Shown: positions 10,923 to 20,275 of the stretch, in pieces
How the letters are laid out: each line of letters starts with the position of its first letter
Position numbering within the stretch: the first letter of the stretch is position 1
Notes under the pieces: generated by a model
What the model saw: the letters and a program-made list of their open reading frames with translations, nothing else
Databases searched by the model: none
What the model was told of the DNA's origin: nothing
Assembly (NCBI RefSeq): GCF_004799405.1
Contig: NZ_SSMW01000092.1
Span: 1 to 64,000 of the forward strand
DNA length: 64,000 nt
Reading direction: 5' to 3'
Origin: Bradyrhizobium sp.
Lineage (GTDB): Bacteria; Pseudomonadota; Alphaproteobacteria; Rhizobiales; Xanthobacteraceae
Made by a program: the position numbers and the translations under genes

Positions 10923-10950
10923 AAAATGGCCCCTTAACCGGGGCCATTTT
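10923..10950 (+). terminator. rho-independent-type terminator after the His-rich peptide
   Basis: An 11-bp perfect stem, AAAATGGCCCC paired with GGGGCCATTTT, closes a 6-base loop TTAACC and ends in four T. It begins 13 bases after the peptide stop codon. Confidence 0.85.
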
Positions 10951-10986
10951 CGTTGCGTGACAACTGACGGATTTACCCGCGGTAGC

Positions 10987-11220
10987 TCACGCGGCGACAA
11001 TCGTCTTCCATCGCGTGTCATTCGAGTTGGCGATGACGCCGGAGTTCGAAATGTCACCGGCGCGCTTCGTGTTGCTCTCCTTGAGGTGAGAAGCCACTTC
11101 AACCGCCAGATGCTCCCAGCGTTCAGCCTCGGCGAGCAGCTTCCAGGCTTCGGTTGGATTATAGGCGGCGTGCTGACGGCACAACAAACCCATGGCGCGA
11201 TAGCGTTGCACCTCTTCCAT
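10987..11220 (-). CDS. small conserved-looking protein of unknown function
   Basis: A 77-residue soluble protein, MEEVQRYRAMGLLCRQHAAY at its start, rich in helices and aromatic/charged residues, with WKLLAEAERWEHLA in the middle. The ATG at 11220 is preferred to the longer reading from 11334 because a good GGGAGGT site sits 6-12 bases upstream. No known domain is recognised; I have the impression of similar short proteins in Bradyrhizobium but cannot name a family. It is convergent to the His-rich peptide and separated from it by the terminator. Confidence 0.65.
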   Translation of the reverse strand: MEEVQRYRAMGLLCRQHAAYNPTEAWKLLAEAERWEHLAVEVASHLKESNTKRAGDISNSGVIANSNDTRWKTIVAA

Positions 11221-11362
11221 GGCCACCTCCCTGAACTTATTTTTAGCGATACTACTTCTCGTTGGCAACGGTGTCACCACGACTTTGGGGCGGGTTTGTG
11301 TCAGTGGCCTTGACAGAATATCGGAAAAGCGCACGACGGCGGCGACGGAACGATCGGCGCCC

Positions 11363-11965
11363 TTACGGACTTCCCGACTGCTTGCCTAGTTCCCTGTTAT
11401 CGACGTAGCGGATCGCGATCGGCCTACCCGCGAGCGCGCCGCCAAGGCCGCTGGTGAATTTCAGCGGCATGCAGGCGTCCAGCGACGCGTTGATCGCCTT
11501 CAGATAGGTGTCGCGGACATCGGCCGATACGCCCGCCGTCGCATAGGTCATGCGCGGGGTCGCGATGATTTCGCCGGAGCGCTTGAAGCTGAAGCGCACC
11601 GACATCTGCATGCCCTGCCGCGCGGCATCGGCCGGCGGCGGCGACCAGCACGCTCGCAGTTCCGCGAACAGGTCGCCGATGGTGTCGAGATCATGGTCGG
11701 GTTTGACGTATTTGGCGGCGTCGTCGTGCGACGGCGCGCTCTCGATCGTCAGCTGCAGGTTCTCGCCGTAGGGATAGTCGATCTCGGGAATACAGGGTCC
11801 GTGATTGAACACGCTGCAGAACGACGGCGTGCAGGGACGGCCGTCCAGCACGCTGCAGGGGGCATGGGAGAACGGCGTGGGATTGATTTGATGGCGGTGC
11901 CGGGCCTCGGCCGGGCCGGTGACGGCGAGACACATGACGATGAAAAGCGCGGAAACGTAACGCAC
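11363..11965 (-). CDS. secreted protein of unknown function with TonB-C-like fold
   Basis: 200 residues beginning with a signal peptide (MRYVSALFIVMCLAVTGPAEA, cleavage near residue 21), then a His/Pro/Cys-rich segment with at least four cysteines (PCSVLDGRPCTPSFC) and a C-terminal region (LRACWSPPPADAARQGM, then MSVRFSFKRSGEI) that resembles the TonB/TolA C-terminal pattern common in rhizobial periplasmic proteins. It starts 3 bases after the prfC stop on the same strand, so it may be translated as the second gene of a prfC transcript. Function unknown. Confidence 0.7.
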   Translation of the reverse strand: MRYVSALFIVMCLAVTGPAEARHRHQINPTPFSHAPCSVLDGRPCTPSFCSVFNHGPCIPEIDYPYGENLQLTIESAPSHDDAAKYVKPDHDLDTIGDLFAELRACWSPPPADAARQGMQMSVRFSFKRSGEIIATPRMTYATAGVSADVRDTYLKAINASLDACMPLKFTSGLGGALAGRPIAIRYVDNRELGKQSGSP

Positions 11966-11968
11966 GCC

Positions 11969-13588
11969 TCATACCTTCTTTTTCACGTCCTTCACGCTGG
12001 AGAACGCAATGCCCTCGGCGCGCTCCCGGACGTAGCCGAGATAGAATTCATTCTTGGCGAGGAACACCGGATCGCCATCGACGTCGTCGGCCACGCCGGA
12101 ACCGTTGGCGGCGATGAAGGCGTCGAGTTTCTTGCGATCGTCGGACGAAATCCAGCGCGCCAGCTGGAACTCCGAAACCTCGAACTCCACCGGCAGCGAA
12201 TATTCGGCATCGAGCCGCGCCTTGAGCACGTCGAGCTGCAGGGGACCGACCACGCCGACCAGCGCCGGAGCGCCGTCGCGCGGGCGAAACACCTGCACCA
12301 CGCCCTCCTCCGACATCTGCTGCAACGCTTCCTTCAGCTTCTTCGCCTTCATCGCATCGGTGAGGCGGACGCGGCGGACGATTTCCGGCGCAAACGAAGG
12401 CACGCCGACAAAGGTGATGTCCTCGCCTTCGGTCAAGGTGTCGCCGATCCTTAAAGTTCCGTGATTGGGGATGCCGACGACGTCGCCGGCAAAGGCTTCG
12501 TCCGCCAGCGCGCGATCCTGCGCGAAAAAGAACTGCGGACTGGACAGCGACATGTTCTTGCCGGTGCGCACCAGTTTCGCCTTCATGCCGCGCGTCAGCT
12601 TGCCGGAACACAGCCGCGCAAATGCGATGCGGTCGCGGTGGTTGGGGTCCATGTTGGCCTGGACCTTGAACACGAAGGCGCTCATCCGCGGTTCCGAAGC
12701 CTCGACCTTGCGCAAGTTGGAATCCTGCGCGCGCGGCGGCGGCGCGAAACGGCCCAGCCCTTCCAGGAGATCGCCGACGCCGAAATTGCGCAGCGCGCTG
12801 CCGAAATAGACCGGCGTCAGATGGCCCTCGCGAAACGCCTCGAGTTCGAATGGCTTGCAGGCCTCCGACACCAGCGCCAGTTCGTCCTTGATCGCGCCGA
12901 CATCGAGATTGGCGCTGCGTCCGGCAAGATCGGCGATGTCGATCTTGAGCGCCGCACCGGTCTTGGCGCCGCCGCCTTCGAGCAGGCGCACGCCGCCGGT
13001 TGAGACGTCATAGGTGCCGAGAAAATCGCGGCCGCGGCCGACCGGCCAGGTCATCGGCGTGGTGTCGAGCGCCAGGGTCTTCTCGATTTCATCCAAAAGG
13101 TCGAAGGTGTCGCGGCTCTCGCGGTCCATCTTGTTGATAAAGGTGATGATCGGAATGTCCCGCAGCCGGCACACCTCGAAAAGCTTCCGGGTCCGCGCCT
13201 CGATGCCCTTGGCGGCGTCGATCACCATCACGGCGGAATCGACTGCAGTCAGGGTGCGATAGGTGTCTTCGGAGAAATCCTCATGGCCCGGCGTGTCCAG
13301 GAGGTTGAACACGAGCCCCTCGAATTCGAACGTCATCACCGAGGTGACCACCGAGATGCCGCGCTCGCGTTCGATCTTCATCCAGTCCGAACGGGTGTTG
13401 CGCCGTTCGCCCTTGGCCCTGACCTGCCCGGCCAGATTGATGGCGCCGCCGAACAGCAGCAGCTTTTCGGTCAGCGTGGTCTTGCCGGCATCGGGATGCG
13501 AGATGATCGCAAAGGTCCGCCGGCGTGCGACTTCAGCCGCTAGCGGCGAGCGGGACGGCGATTCGGCGGTGAGCGTGAGGTCGGACAT
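11969..13588 (-). CDS. prfC: peptide chain release factor 3
   Basis: RF3 is the GTPase that recycles RF1/RF2 from the ribosome after termination. The 539-residue protein has the RF3 form of the G1 loop (SHPDAGKTTLTEKLLLFGG), DTPGHEDFSEDTYR for G3 and NKMDRE for G4, then the beta-barrel domain II and the RF3-specific C-terminal domain. Length matches the family (about 530). It is distinguished from EF-G by length and by the RF3-style G1 and G3 motifs. The upstream 96 bases should carry its promoter. Confidence 0.96.
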   Translation of the reverse strand: MSDLTLTAESPSRSPLAAEVARRRTFAIISHPDAGKTTLTEKLLLFGGAINLAGQVRAKGERRNTRSDWMKIERERGISVVTSVMTFEFEGLVFNLLDTPGHEDFSEDTYRTLTAVDSAVMVIDAAKGIEARTRKLFEVCRLRDIPIITFINKMDRESRDTFDLLDEIEKTLALDTTPMTWPVGRGRDFLGTYDVSTGGVRLLEGGGAKTGAALKIDIADLAGRSANLDVGAIKDELALVSEACKPFELEAFREGHLTPVYFGSALRNFGVGDLLEGLGRFAPPPRAQDSNLRKVEASEPRMSAFVFKVQANMDPNHRDRIAFARLCSGKLTRGMKAKLVRTGKNMSLSSPQFFFAQDRALADEAFAGDVVGIPNHGTLRIGDTLTEGEDITFVGVPSFAPEIVRRVRLTDAMKAKKLKEALQQMSEEGVVQVFRPRDGAPALVGVVGPLQLDVLKARLDAEYSLPVEFEVSEFQLARWISSDDRKKLDAFIAANGSGVADDVDGDPVFLAKNEFYLGYVRERAEGIAFSSVKDVKKKV

Positions 13589-13684
13589 TGCGCGTGCGTT
13601 TGGCAGGGAAAACGGGCCGGATCAAGCACGATCCGCAGGGCGGATATGGGGATTTCGCGGCTGAACTCCAGCCCAGGCCTGCGT

Positions 13685-14689
13685 CTATCGCAGCGGCAAC
13701 ACCGACCAGTACGCCGCTGCGGCAATGATCGCCGCGGCGGGAATCGTGATCACCCAGGCATAGACGATCGAGCTTGCCACGTTCCAGCGCACCGCCGAGA
13801 GCCGCCGCGCCGCGCCGACGCCGACAATGGCGCCGGTGATGGTGTGGGTGGTCGAGACGGGAACCCCGAGCCAGGTCGCGATGAACAGCGTCGCAGCGCC
13901 CCCGGTCTCGGCGCAAAATCCCTGCATCGGCGTCAGCTTGGTGATCCGCAGTCCCATGGTGCGGACGATCCGCCAGCCGCCCATCAGGGTGCCCAGCGCC
14001 ATCGAGGCCTGGCACGCCAGCACCACCCAGAACGGCACCGAAAAATCGTGGCCGAGAAAGCCTTGCGAATAGAGCAGCACCGCGATGATGCCCATGGTTT
14101 TCTGCGCGTCGTTGCCGCCATGTCCCAGCGAGTACAGCGACGCCGAGGCGAATTGCAGGATGCGAAATGCACGGTCGACCGCGAACGGCGTCGAGCGCAC
14201 CGAGGCCCAGGACACGACCGCGATCAGCACCAGCGCCAGCAGAAAGCCGACCAGCGGCGACAGCACGATGGCGAGCAAGGTCTTCGACAGGCCGCTCCAG
14301 ACCGCGGCCGACAGTCCGGCCTTGGCGATGCCGCCACCGACCAGCCCCCCGATCAATGCGTGCGAACTGGAGGACGGTATGCCCAATCCCCAGGTGATCA
14401 GGTTCCAGGCGATCGCGCCGATCAGGGCGGCGAAGATCACGTGGGCATCGATCACGCTGGGCTCGATGATGCCGGTGCCGATGGTGCGGGCCACGTTGAG
14501 CCCGAACACCAGGAAGGCGAAGAAATTGAAGAACGCCGCCCACAGCACCGCATATTGCGGCCGCAGCACCCGGGTGGACACGATGGTCGCAATCGAGTTG
14601 GCGGCGTCGTGCAATCCGTTGAGGAAGTCGAACAGCAGCGCGACGGCGATTAACCCGACCAGAATCGGAAGACCAAGCGTGGCATCCAC
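13685..14689 (-). CDS. pit: PiT family inorganic phosphate transporter
   Basis: 334 residues with about ten hydrophobic helices. Two PiT signature loops are visible: LNGLHDAANSIATIVSTR near the N-terminus and GHGGNDAQKTMGI after the middle loop, related by the internal duplication typical of this family. PiT proteins are low-affinity, proton- or sodium-coupled phosphate (or metal-phosphate) symporters in the inner membrane. The DUF47 gene lies directly upstream with a 14-base gap, the usual pairing, so the two form one operon. Confidence 0.93.
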   Translation of the reverse strand: MDATLGLPILVGLIAVALLFDFLNGLHDAANSIATIVSTRVLRPQYAVLWAAFFNFFAFLVFGLNVARTIGTGIIEPSVIDAHVIFAALIGAIAWNLITWGLGIPSSSSHALIGGLVGGGIAKAGLSAAVWSGLSKTLLAIVLSPLVGFLLALVLIAVVSWASVRSTPFAVDRAFRILQFASASLYSLGHGGNDAQKTMGIIAVLLYSQGFLGHDFSVPFWVVLACQASMALGTLMGGWRIVRTMGLRITKLTPMQGFCAETGGAATLFIATWLGVPVSTTHTITGAIVGVGAARRLSAVRWNVASSIVYAWVITIPAAAIIAAAAYWSVLPLR

Positions 14690-14703
14690 TGCGCGGCCCT
14701 GCC

Positions 14704-15348
14704 CTATACCTGTTCGATCACGATACTGTTGATCTCGTTGGCAACGTCGTCGAAGCGGTCGGCGACTTTCTCAAGATGGTCGTAGATCTCCGCGCCGACG
14801 ATGAAATCCATGGTGTTGGCGTCGCGATGCTTGAGGAACAGCTCCTTGAGGCCGATATCGTGGAGATCGTCGACCCGGCCCTCCAGCTTGGTCAATTCCT
14901 CGGTGATCGCGGTGAGCATCGCGACGTTCTTGCCGATCGATTGCAGCAGCGGCAGCGCGCGGCCGACCAGGTTGGCGCATTCGACCAGCAGCGTCCCGAT
15001 TTCCCGCATCGGCGGCTCGAAAACCCGGACCTCGAACAACACCACCGCCTTGGCGGTCTGCTGCATCTGGTCGATGGCGTCGTCCATCGAGGTGATGAGA
15101 TTCTTGATATCGACGCGGTCGAACGGCGTGATGAAGGTCCGGCGCACCGCGGTGAGCACCTCGCGGGTGATGTTGTCGGCGTCGTTCTCGAACTGGTTGA
15201 CGCGCTGGCAAAACACCGGGGTTTCCTCGCCGCCGCGGAGCATGCCCTGCAGCGCCAACGCGCCCTGCTCCACGGTCTGGGAGTGACGGGCGAACAGGTC
15301 GAAAAACCGTTCCTCCCGGGGCAGAAAGGCACGAAACCAGCGCAGCAT
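14704..15348 (-). CDS. DUF47/PhoU-like phosphate transport regulator
   Basis: A 214-residue all-helical protein with the DUF47 (YkaA-type) pattern: MLRWFRAFLPREERFFDLF at the start, an FENDADNIT motif near residue 55 and FITPFDRVDIKNLITSMDDAID in the middle, reminiscent of PhoU metal-binding helices. Such proteins sit next to PiT transporters and are thought to regulate them. Here it is the first gene of a two-gene operon with pit. Confidence 0.92.
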   Translation of the reverse strand: MLRWFRAFLPREERFFDLFARHSQTVEQGALALQGMLRGGEETPVFCQRVNQFENDADNITREVLTAVRRTFITPFDRVDIKNLITSMDDAIDQMQQTAKAVVLFEVRVFEPPMREIGTLLVECANLVGRALPLLQSIGKNVAMLTAITEELTKLEGRVDDLHDIGLKELFLKHRDANTMDFIVGAEIYDHLEKVADRFDDVANEINSIVIEQV

Positions 15349-15614
15349 CGGATCTGTCCACGGCTCTTCAGGAAACGGCCGGCCAGGCGGCGGCCTGTCA
15401 CATAACCGTCATAAACCATTTTGCCGGGAAAGCGCGCGGCGAGCGACGCCGGAACCGGGTCATCCACCGCTTTGTCGTGACGTTCCCCGGGCGCAGCGCA
15501 GCATGGAATGCCGCGCTGCTGAACCGGGGTCTCATCGGCATGAGAGAAAGGTGGGTCCCCGCTCTGCGGAGCAGCGCGAAGAAGCGCTGCACCGCGCCCA
15601 GGACACGGGTCCGT

Positions 15615-16583
15615 CTACAGCGAACGACGGAAATAATGCGCGATCTCGCCGATCACGCCGCGACGGAAGGTCAGCACGCAGACCACGAAGATCACGCCCT
15701 GGATCACCGTCACCCACTGACCGAAGCTGGCGAGGTACTGCTGCATGGCGATGATCACGAAGGCGCCGACCACCGGCCCGAACACCGTGCCGAGGCCGCC
15801 CACCAGCGTCATCAGCACGATCTCGCCGGACATGCTCCAGTGCACGTCGGTCAGCGAGGCGTTCTGCGCGACAAACACCTTCAGCGAACCGGCGAAGCCG
15901 GCCAGCGTGCCAGACAGAATATAGGCGAGCAGCTTGTAGTGGTCGGTCTTGTAGCCAAGCGAAATCGCGCGCTGTTCGTTCTCGCGGATCGATTTCAGAA
16001 CTTCGCCGAACGGCGAATTGATGGTGCGATAGATCAACAGGAAGCCCGCGAGGAATCCGACCACGATGACGTAATAAAGCGTCGTCGAATTCGCCAGATT
16101 GAAAACCCCGAACAGATAGCCTTGGGGAATGCCCTGGATACCGTCCTCGCCGTGGGTGAACGGGGTCTGCAGATAGATGAAATACAACAGTTGCGACAGC
16201 GCCAGCGTAATCATCGCGAAATAGATGCCCTGGCGTCTGATCGCGACGAGGCCGGTGATGACGGCAAGCCCGGCGGCGGCCGCGATGCCGGCCACGATCC
16301 CGAGTTCCGGCGTCAATCCCCAGACCTTCAACGCGTGTGCGCTGACATAGCCCGCAGTCCCCAGAAACATCGCATGCCCGAACGACAGCAGGCCGCCGTA
16401 GCCGATCAGCAGGTTGAACGCGCAGGCCAGCAGCGCAAAGCACAGGGCCTGCATCACGAAGAACGGGTAGATGCCGGTCCAGGGCACGACTGACAACACC
16501 GCCGCCATGACGACGAACAAGATCATTTCGTCGCGCATGGCCCGCGGGGTTACCGGCAAGGTATCGTCGGTCATGGCCGTCAT
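15615..16583 (-). CDS. livM: Liv-type ABC transporter permease (LivM)
   Basis: 322 residues, about eight to nine transmembrane helices, with the LivM signature LLIGYGGLLSFGHAMFLG near residue 75 and the cytoplasmic loop SIRENEQRAISLGY that contacts the ATPases. It is the last gene of the five-gene liv-type operon running from 20275 down to 15615 and follows livH with almost no gap. An internal ATG three codons later (MTDDTLPV) is an alternative start. Substrate class: branched-chain amino acids, amides or related compounds. Confidence 0.94.
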   Translation of the reverse strand: MTAMTDDTLPVTPRAMRDEMILFVVMAAVLSVVPWTGIYPFFVMQALCFALLACAFNLLIGYGGLLSFGHAMFLGTAGYVSAHALKVWGLTPELGIVAGIAAAAGLAVITGLVAIRRQGIYFAMITLALSQLLYFIYLQTPFTHGEDGIQGIPQGYLFGVFNLANSTTLYYVIVVGFLAGFLLIYRTINSPFGEVLKSIRENEQRAISLGYKTDHYKLLAYILSGTLAGFAGSLKVFVAQNASLTDVHWSMSGEIVLMTLVGGLGTVFGPVVGAFVIIAMQQYLASFGQWVTVIQGVIFVVCVLTFRRGVIGEIAHYFRRSL

Positions 16584-16584
16584 G

Positions 16585-17448
16585 TCAGTTCGCCCGTCCC
16601 GTCAGTCCCGTCGGCTTTACCAGCAGCACCAGCACCATCAACACGAATACCACGGTGTTGGAGGCCTCGGGATAAAAGTATTTCGTCAGTCCCTCGATCA
16701 CGCCGAGCGCAAAGCCGGTGATGATCGATCCCATGATCGAACCCATGCCCCCGATCACCACCACCGCGAACACCACGATGATCAGGTCGGCCCCCATCAG
16801 CGGGCGCACCTGATTGATCGGCGCCGACAATACCCCGGCCAGCGCGGCCAAGCCGACACCCAGCCCGTAAGTCAGCGTGATCATCCGCGGCACGTTGATG
16901 CCGAAGGCGCGCACCAGCGTCGGATTTTCGGTGGCAGCGCGCAGGTTCGCTCCAAGCCGCGTCCGCTCGATCAGGTACCAGGTCGCCAGGCATACGATGA
17001 GGGAGAACACAACGACCCAGCCGCGATAGATCGGCAGGAACATGAAGCCGAGATTCATGCCGCCCTTCAGTTCATCGGGGATCGCATAGGGCAGACCGGA
17101 CGAACCGAAATAATTCTGGAATATGCCCTGGATGATCAGCGCCATTCCGAATGTCAGCAGCAATCCATAGAGATGGTCGAGACCTGAAAGCCATTGCAGC
17201 ATGGTCCGCTCCAGGATCATACCGAAGATGCCGACGATGATGGGTGCCAGGATCAGCGCGGGCCAATATCCGATGTTCAAGAGATTGAGCAGAAAATAGG
17301 CGCAGAAAGCACCCATCATGTAGAGCGCGCCGTGCGCGAAATTGATGATGTTGAGCATCCCGAAGATCACGGCAAGCCCAAGGCTGAGCAGCGCGTAGAA
17401 CGAGCCGTTGATCAGTCCGACCAGCAGTTGGGCGTAAAGGGCCTGCAT
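16585..17448 (-). CDS. livH: Liv-type ABC transporter permease (LivH)
   Basis: 287 residues, about eight helices, beginning MQALYAQLLVGLINGSFYAL and containing the LivH hallmark IINFAHGALYMMGAF and the cytoplasmic coupling loop NPTLVRAFGINVPR. It pairs with LivM to form the membrane channel of the transporter. It lies between the binding protein gene (upstream, 67-base gap with a hairpin) and livM (1-base gap). Confidence 0.94.
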   Translation of the reverse strand: MQALYAQLLVGLINGSFYALLSLGLAVIFGMLNIINFAHGALYMMGAFCAYFLLNLLNIGYWPALILAPIIVGIFGMILERTMLQWLSGLDHLYGLLLTFGMALIIQGIFQNYFGSSGLPYAIPDELKGGMNLGFMFLPIYRGWVVVFSLIVCLATWYLIERTRLGANLRAATENPTLVRAFGINVPRMITLTYGLGVGLAALAGVLSAPINQVRPLMGADLIIVVFAVVVIGGMGSIMGSIITGFALGVIEGLTKYFYPEASNTVVFVLMVLVLLVKPTGLTGRAN

Positions 17449-17484
17449 GAAACTTTCTCGCGCTCAGTTTCGAAACGAAGCGTC

Positions 17485-17503
17485 CGGCGGCGCGATGCCG
17501 CCG
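17485..17503 (-). promoter_or_regulatory. intercistronic hairpin between binding-protein gene and livH
   Basis: CGGCGGC and GCCGCCG pair perfectly around the loop GCGAT in the 67-base gap. There is no T run, so it is more likely an mRNA-stabilising or attenuating hairpin than a full terminator. In liv-type operons the binding protein is usually made in excess over the permeases, which fits such a structure. Confidence 0.45.
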
Positions 17504-17515
17504 AACGCCTAAAGG

Positions 17516-18736
17516 TTACTTCTTCAGCAACGCACAGGTGCTCTTGTCCAGCGGCGTGAACGCCTGGTTGCCCGGAACCGTGCCGACCAATTTGTATAAA
17601 TCCCACGGCGCCTTGGATTCCGACGGCTTCTTGACCTCGAACAGATAGGCCGAATGCAGCACGCGTCCGTTGGGCTGAATCTCACCTTTGCCGAACAACG
17701 GATCGTCGGTCGGCATCGACTTCATCTTGTCGACGACCTTGAGGCCGTCATGCGGGTTGCCGCCCAGTGCTTCCAGGGCCTTGAGATAATGCCGCACGCC
17801 CGAGTATACGCCGGCCTGGACCATGGTCGGGGGCGCGCCGTTCTTCATCCGGGCGGCGAATTTCTTGGAGAAGTCCCGGGTGTCGTCGTTCATGTCCCAG
17901 TAGAATGTCTCGGTAAAGTTCAGGCCTTGCGCGGTCTCGAGCCCGATCGCCTTGACGTCGGTCAGGAACAGCAACAGCGCCGCGAGCTTCTGGCCGCCCT
18001 TGACGATGCCGAATTCAGCCGCCTGCTTGATCGAGTTGGTGGTGTCGCCGCCGGCATTGGCAAGGCCGATGATCTTGGCCTTCGAGGACTGCGCCTGCAG
18101 CAGGAACGACGAGAAGTCGGATGTGTTGAGCGGATGCTTGACGCCGCCGACCACCTTGCCGCCATTGGCCAGAATGACCGCGGTGGTGTCACGCTCGAGC
18201 GCGGCACCGAAGGCGTAGTCCGCGGTGAGGAAGAACCAGGTATCGCCGCCGGCCTTCACCAGCGCCTGCCCGGTGGTATGGGCAAGCATGTAGGTGTCGT
18301 AGGTCCAGTGTATGGTATTCGGCGAGCACTGCGCGTTGGTGAGATCGGAAGTCGCGGCGCCCGAATTGACGTAGACGCCGTTCTTTTCCTTCACCACGTT
18401 GTTGACGGCGAGCGCCACGCCGGAGTTCGGCACATCGACGATGATATCGACTTTGTCGACGTCGAACCACTGCTTGGCGATGGCAACGCCGACATCGGGC
18501 TTGTTCTGGTGGTCGCCGGAAATCACATCGATCTTCCAGCCCTTGGCGACGAGACCGGAATCCTCGACCGCCATCTGCGCCGCCAGTGTCGAGCCGGGAC
18601 CGCCGAGGTCGGCGTACAGCCCGGATTGATCGCTCAGCGATCCGATTTTCACCGTCTTGTCCTGCGCGAAAGCAAGACTCCCGGCAGCGAGGGTGAGCGC
18701 AGTACCAAGCAACAGCGCCGCAATTCTGTTCTTCAT
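17516..18736 (-). CDS. Liv-type ABC transporter substrate-binding protein
   Basis: 406 residues with a signal peptide (cleavage after SLAFA before QDKTVKIG) and a peripla_BP_6-type fold. Very similar through most of its length to the orphan binding protein at 4478-5707 (for example identical LANAGGDTTN and TWFFLTADYAFG-like blocks). A strong AAGGAGAA ribosome site lies just upstream of the ATG, as expected for a highly made binding protein. It is the third gene of the operon livG-livF-binding protein-livH-livM. Ligand unknown; amides, urea derivatives or aromatic acids are as possible as branched-chain amino acids. Confidence 0.93.
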   Translation of the reverse strand: MKNRIAALLLGTALTLAAGSLAFAQDKTVKIGSLSDQSGLYADLGGPGSTLAAQMAVEDSGLVAKGWKIDVISGDHQNKPDVGVAIAKQWFDVDKVDIIVDVPNSGVALAVNNVVKEKNGVYVNSGAATSDLTNAQCSPNTIHWTYDTYMLAHTTGQALVKAGGDTWFFLTADYAFGAALERDTTAVILANGGKVVGGVKHPLNTSDFSSFLLQAQSSKAKIIGLANAGGDTTNSIKQAAEFGIVKGGQKLAALLLFLTDVKAIGLETAQGLNFTETFYWDMNDDTRDFSKKFAARMKNGAPPTMVQAGVYSGVRHYLKALEALGGNPHDGLKVVDKMKSMPTDDPLFGKGEIQPNGRVLHSAYLFEVKKPSESKAPWDLYKLVGTVPGNQAFTPLDKSTCALLKK

Positions 18737-18774
18737 CTTGTTCTCCTTTTTATCTTTCTTTTTTCTCGTTGTTT

Positions 18775-19527
18775 TCAGACGCCGAGATAGGTGTGAAGCT
18801 TGTCCATATTGGCCGCCAGTTCGGAGTTGGCGAAACCGTCGATGATCTTGCCATGTTCGACGATATAGTAGCGATCCGCGACCGTCGCCGCGAAACGGAA
18901 ATTCTGTTCGACCAGCAGGATGGTGAAACCTTCCGACTTGAGCCGCGCGATGGTCTGCCCGATCTGCTGGATGATGACGGGCGCAAGACCCTCGGTCGGC
19001 TCATCCAGCATCAGGAAGCGTGCGCCGGTGCGCAGGATGCGCGCGATCGCCAGCATCTGCTGCTCGCCGCCGGACAATTTCGTGCCCTGGCTGTTGAGCC
19101 GTTCCTTCAGATTGGGGAACAGTTCGAAGATCTGGTCCAGCGACAGGCCGCCGCTGCGCACGATCGGCGGCAACAGCAGGTTTTCGCGGACATCGAGGCT
19201 GGCGAAAATCCCGCGCTCTTCCGGGCAGAACGCCACCCCCATCCGCGCGATCTTGTCCGACGAGGCGCGGCTGATGTCCTGATCGTTGAAACGAATCGAG
19301 CCGGTGCGCTTGCCGATAATCCCCATCACCGATTTCAATGTCGTCGTCTTGCCGGCGCCGTTGCGGCCGAGCAGCGTGACCACCTCTCCGGCGTTCACGT
19401 TGAAATCAATGCCGTGAAGGATGTGGGACTCGCCGTACCAAGCCTCGAGATTGGCGACCGACAGCACCGGCTTGCCCGCGCCGGATGTCGGTGCCTTTGC
19501 AGCTACGGCCATTGCGGAATTAGCCAT
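18775..19527 (-). CDS. livF: Liv-type ABC transporter ATP-binding protein (LivF)
   Basis: 250-residue ABC ATPase with Walker A GRNGAGKTT, signature LSGGEQQML, Walker B ARFLMLDEPTEGL and the LivF ending. An N-terminal Ala-rich extension of about 20 residues precedes the usual start of the domain (VLSVANLEAWYG). It overlaps the end of livG by 8 bases, suggesting coupled translation. Confidence 0.94.
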   Translation of the reverse strand: MANSAMAVAAKAPTSGAGKPVLSVANLEAWYGESHILHGIDFNVNAGEVVTLLGRNGAGKTTTLKSVMGIIGKRTGSIRFNDQDISRASSDKIARMGVAFCPEERGIFASLDVRENLLLPPIVRSGGLSLDQIFELFPNLKERLNSQGTKLSGGEQQMLAIARILRTGARFLMLDEPTEGLAPVIIQQIGQTIARLKSEGFTILLVEQNFRFAATVADRYYIVEHGKIIDGFANSELAANMDKLHTYLGV

Positions 19528-20275
19528 GGCCCGCCCCCAGATAGGCTTCCTTGACGCGCTCGTCCTTCGACAGGTCGGCGTAGTTGCCTTCCGCGAGTAC
19601 GTGACCGCGGGTCAGCACGGTGATGGTGTCGGAAAGGTTGGCCACCACGCTGAGATTATGCTCGACCATCAGGATGGTGTATTTCGCGGCGATGCGCTTG
19701 ATCAGCGCGGCGACTTTGTCGATGTCTTCATGCCCCATGCCGGCCATCGGCTCGTCCAGCAGCATCATTTCCGGATCGAGCGCCAGCGTCGTCGCGATCT
19801 CGAGCGCCCGCTTGCGCCCGTAAGGCATCTCGACCGCCGTCGTGGTTGCAAACTCGCTCAGTCCGACATCGTCGAGCAATTCATGCGCCCGATGATTGAA
19901 ACGGTCGAGCACGGTTTTGGAGCGCCAGAAATCGAAGGAATGCCCGTGCTGGCGTTGCAGCGCGACCCTGACATTTTCCAGCGCCGTCAGGTGCGGAAAC
20001 ACCGCCGAAATCTGGAACGAGCGCACCAGGCCAAGGCGCGCCACATCGGCCGGCGCCAGCGCCGTAATATCCTGCCCCTTATAGAGGATCTGGCCGGCCG
20101 ACGGCTTGAGGAACTTGGTCAGAAGATTGAAGCACGTGGTTTTGCCGGCCCCGTTCGGACCGATCAACGCGTGAATCGTGCCACGGCGGACCTTCAGACC
20201 AACATCGCGAACGGCGAAGAACCCCGCGAATTCCTTGGTCAATCCGTGGGTTTCGAGAATGAACTCATCGGTCAA
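19520..20275 (-). CDS. livG: Liv-type ABC transporter ATP-binding protein (LivG)
   Basis: 251-residue ABC ATPase with Walker A GPNGAGKTT, the LivG-type signature region MPYGRKRALEIATTLA and Walker B MMLLDEPMAGM. It is the first gene of the operon; the 386-base region upstream must hold the promoter. LivG and LivF form the heterodimeric ATPase of the transporter. Confidence 0.94.
   Translation of the reverse strand: MTDEFILETHGLTKEFAGFFAVRDVGLKVRRGTIHALIGPNGAGKTTCFNLLTKFLKPSAGQILYKGQDITALAPADVARLGLVRSFQISAVFPHLTALENVRVALQRQHGHSFDFWRSKTVLDRFNHRAHELLDDVGLSEFATTTAVEMPYGRKRALEIATTLALDPEMMLLDEPMAGMGHEDIDKVAALIKRIAAKYTILMVEHNLSVVANLSDTITVLTRGHVLAEGNYADLSKDERVKEAYLGAGHG

Noticed and set aside
15398..15592. 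64-codon frame upstream of the DUF47 gene (RAGTHLSLMPMRPRF-type)
   Set aside because: I recall this text as a recurring, repeat-derived spurious ORF in Bradyrhizobium annotations; no ribosome site and no protein features. The whole 15349-15614 gap seems non-coding.
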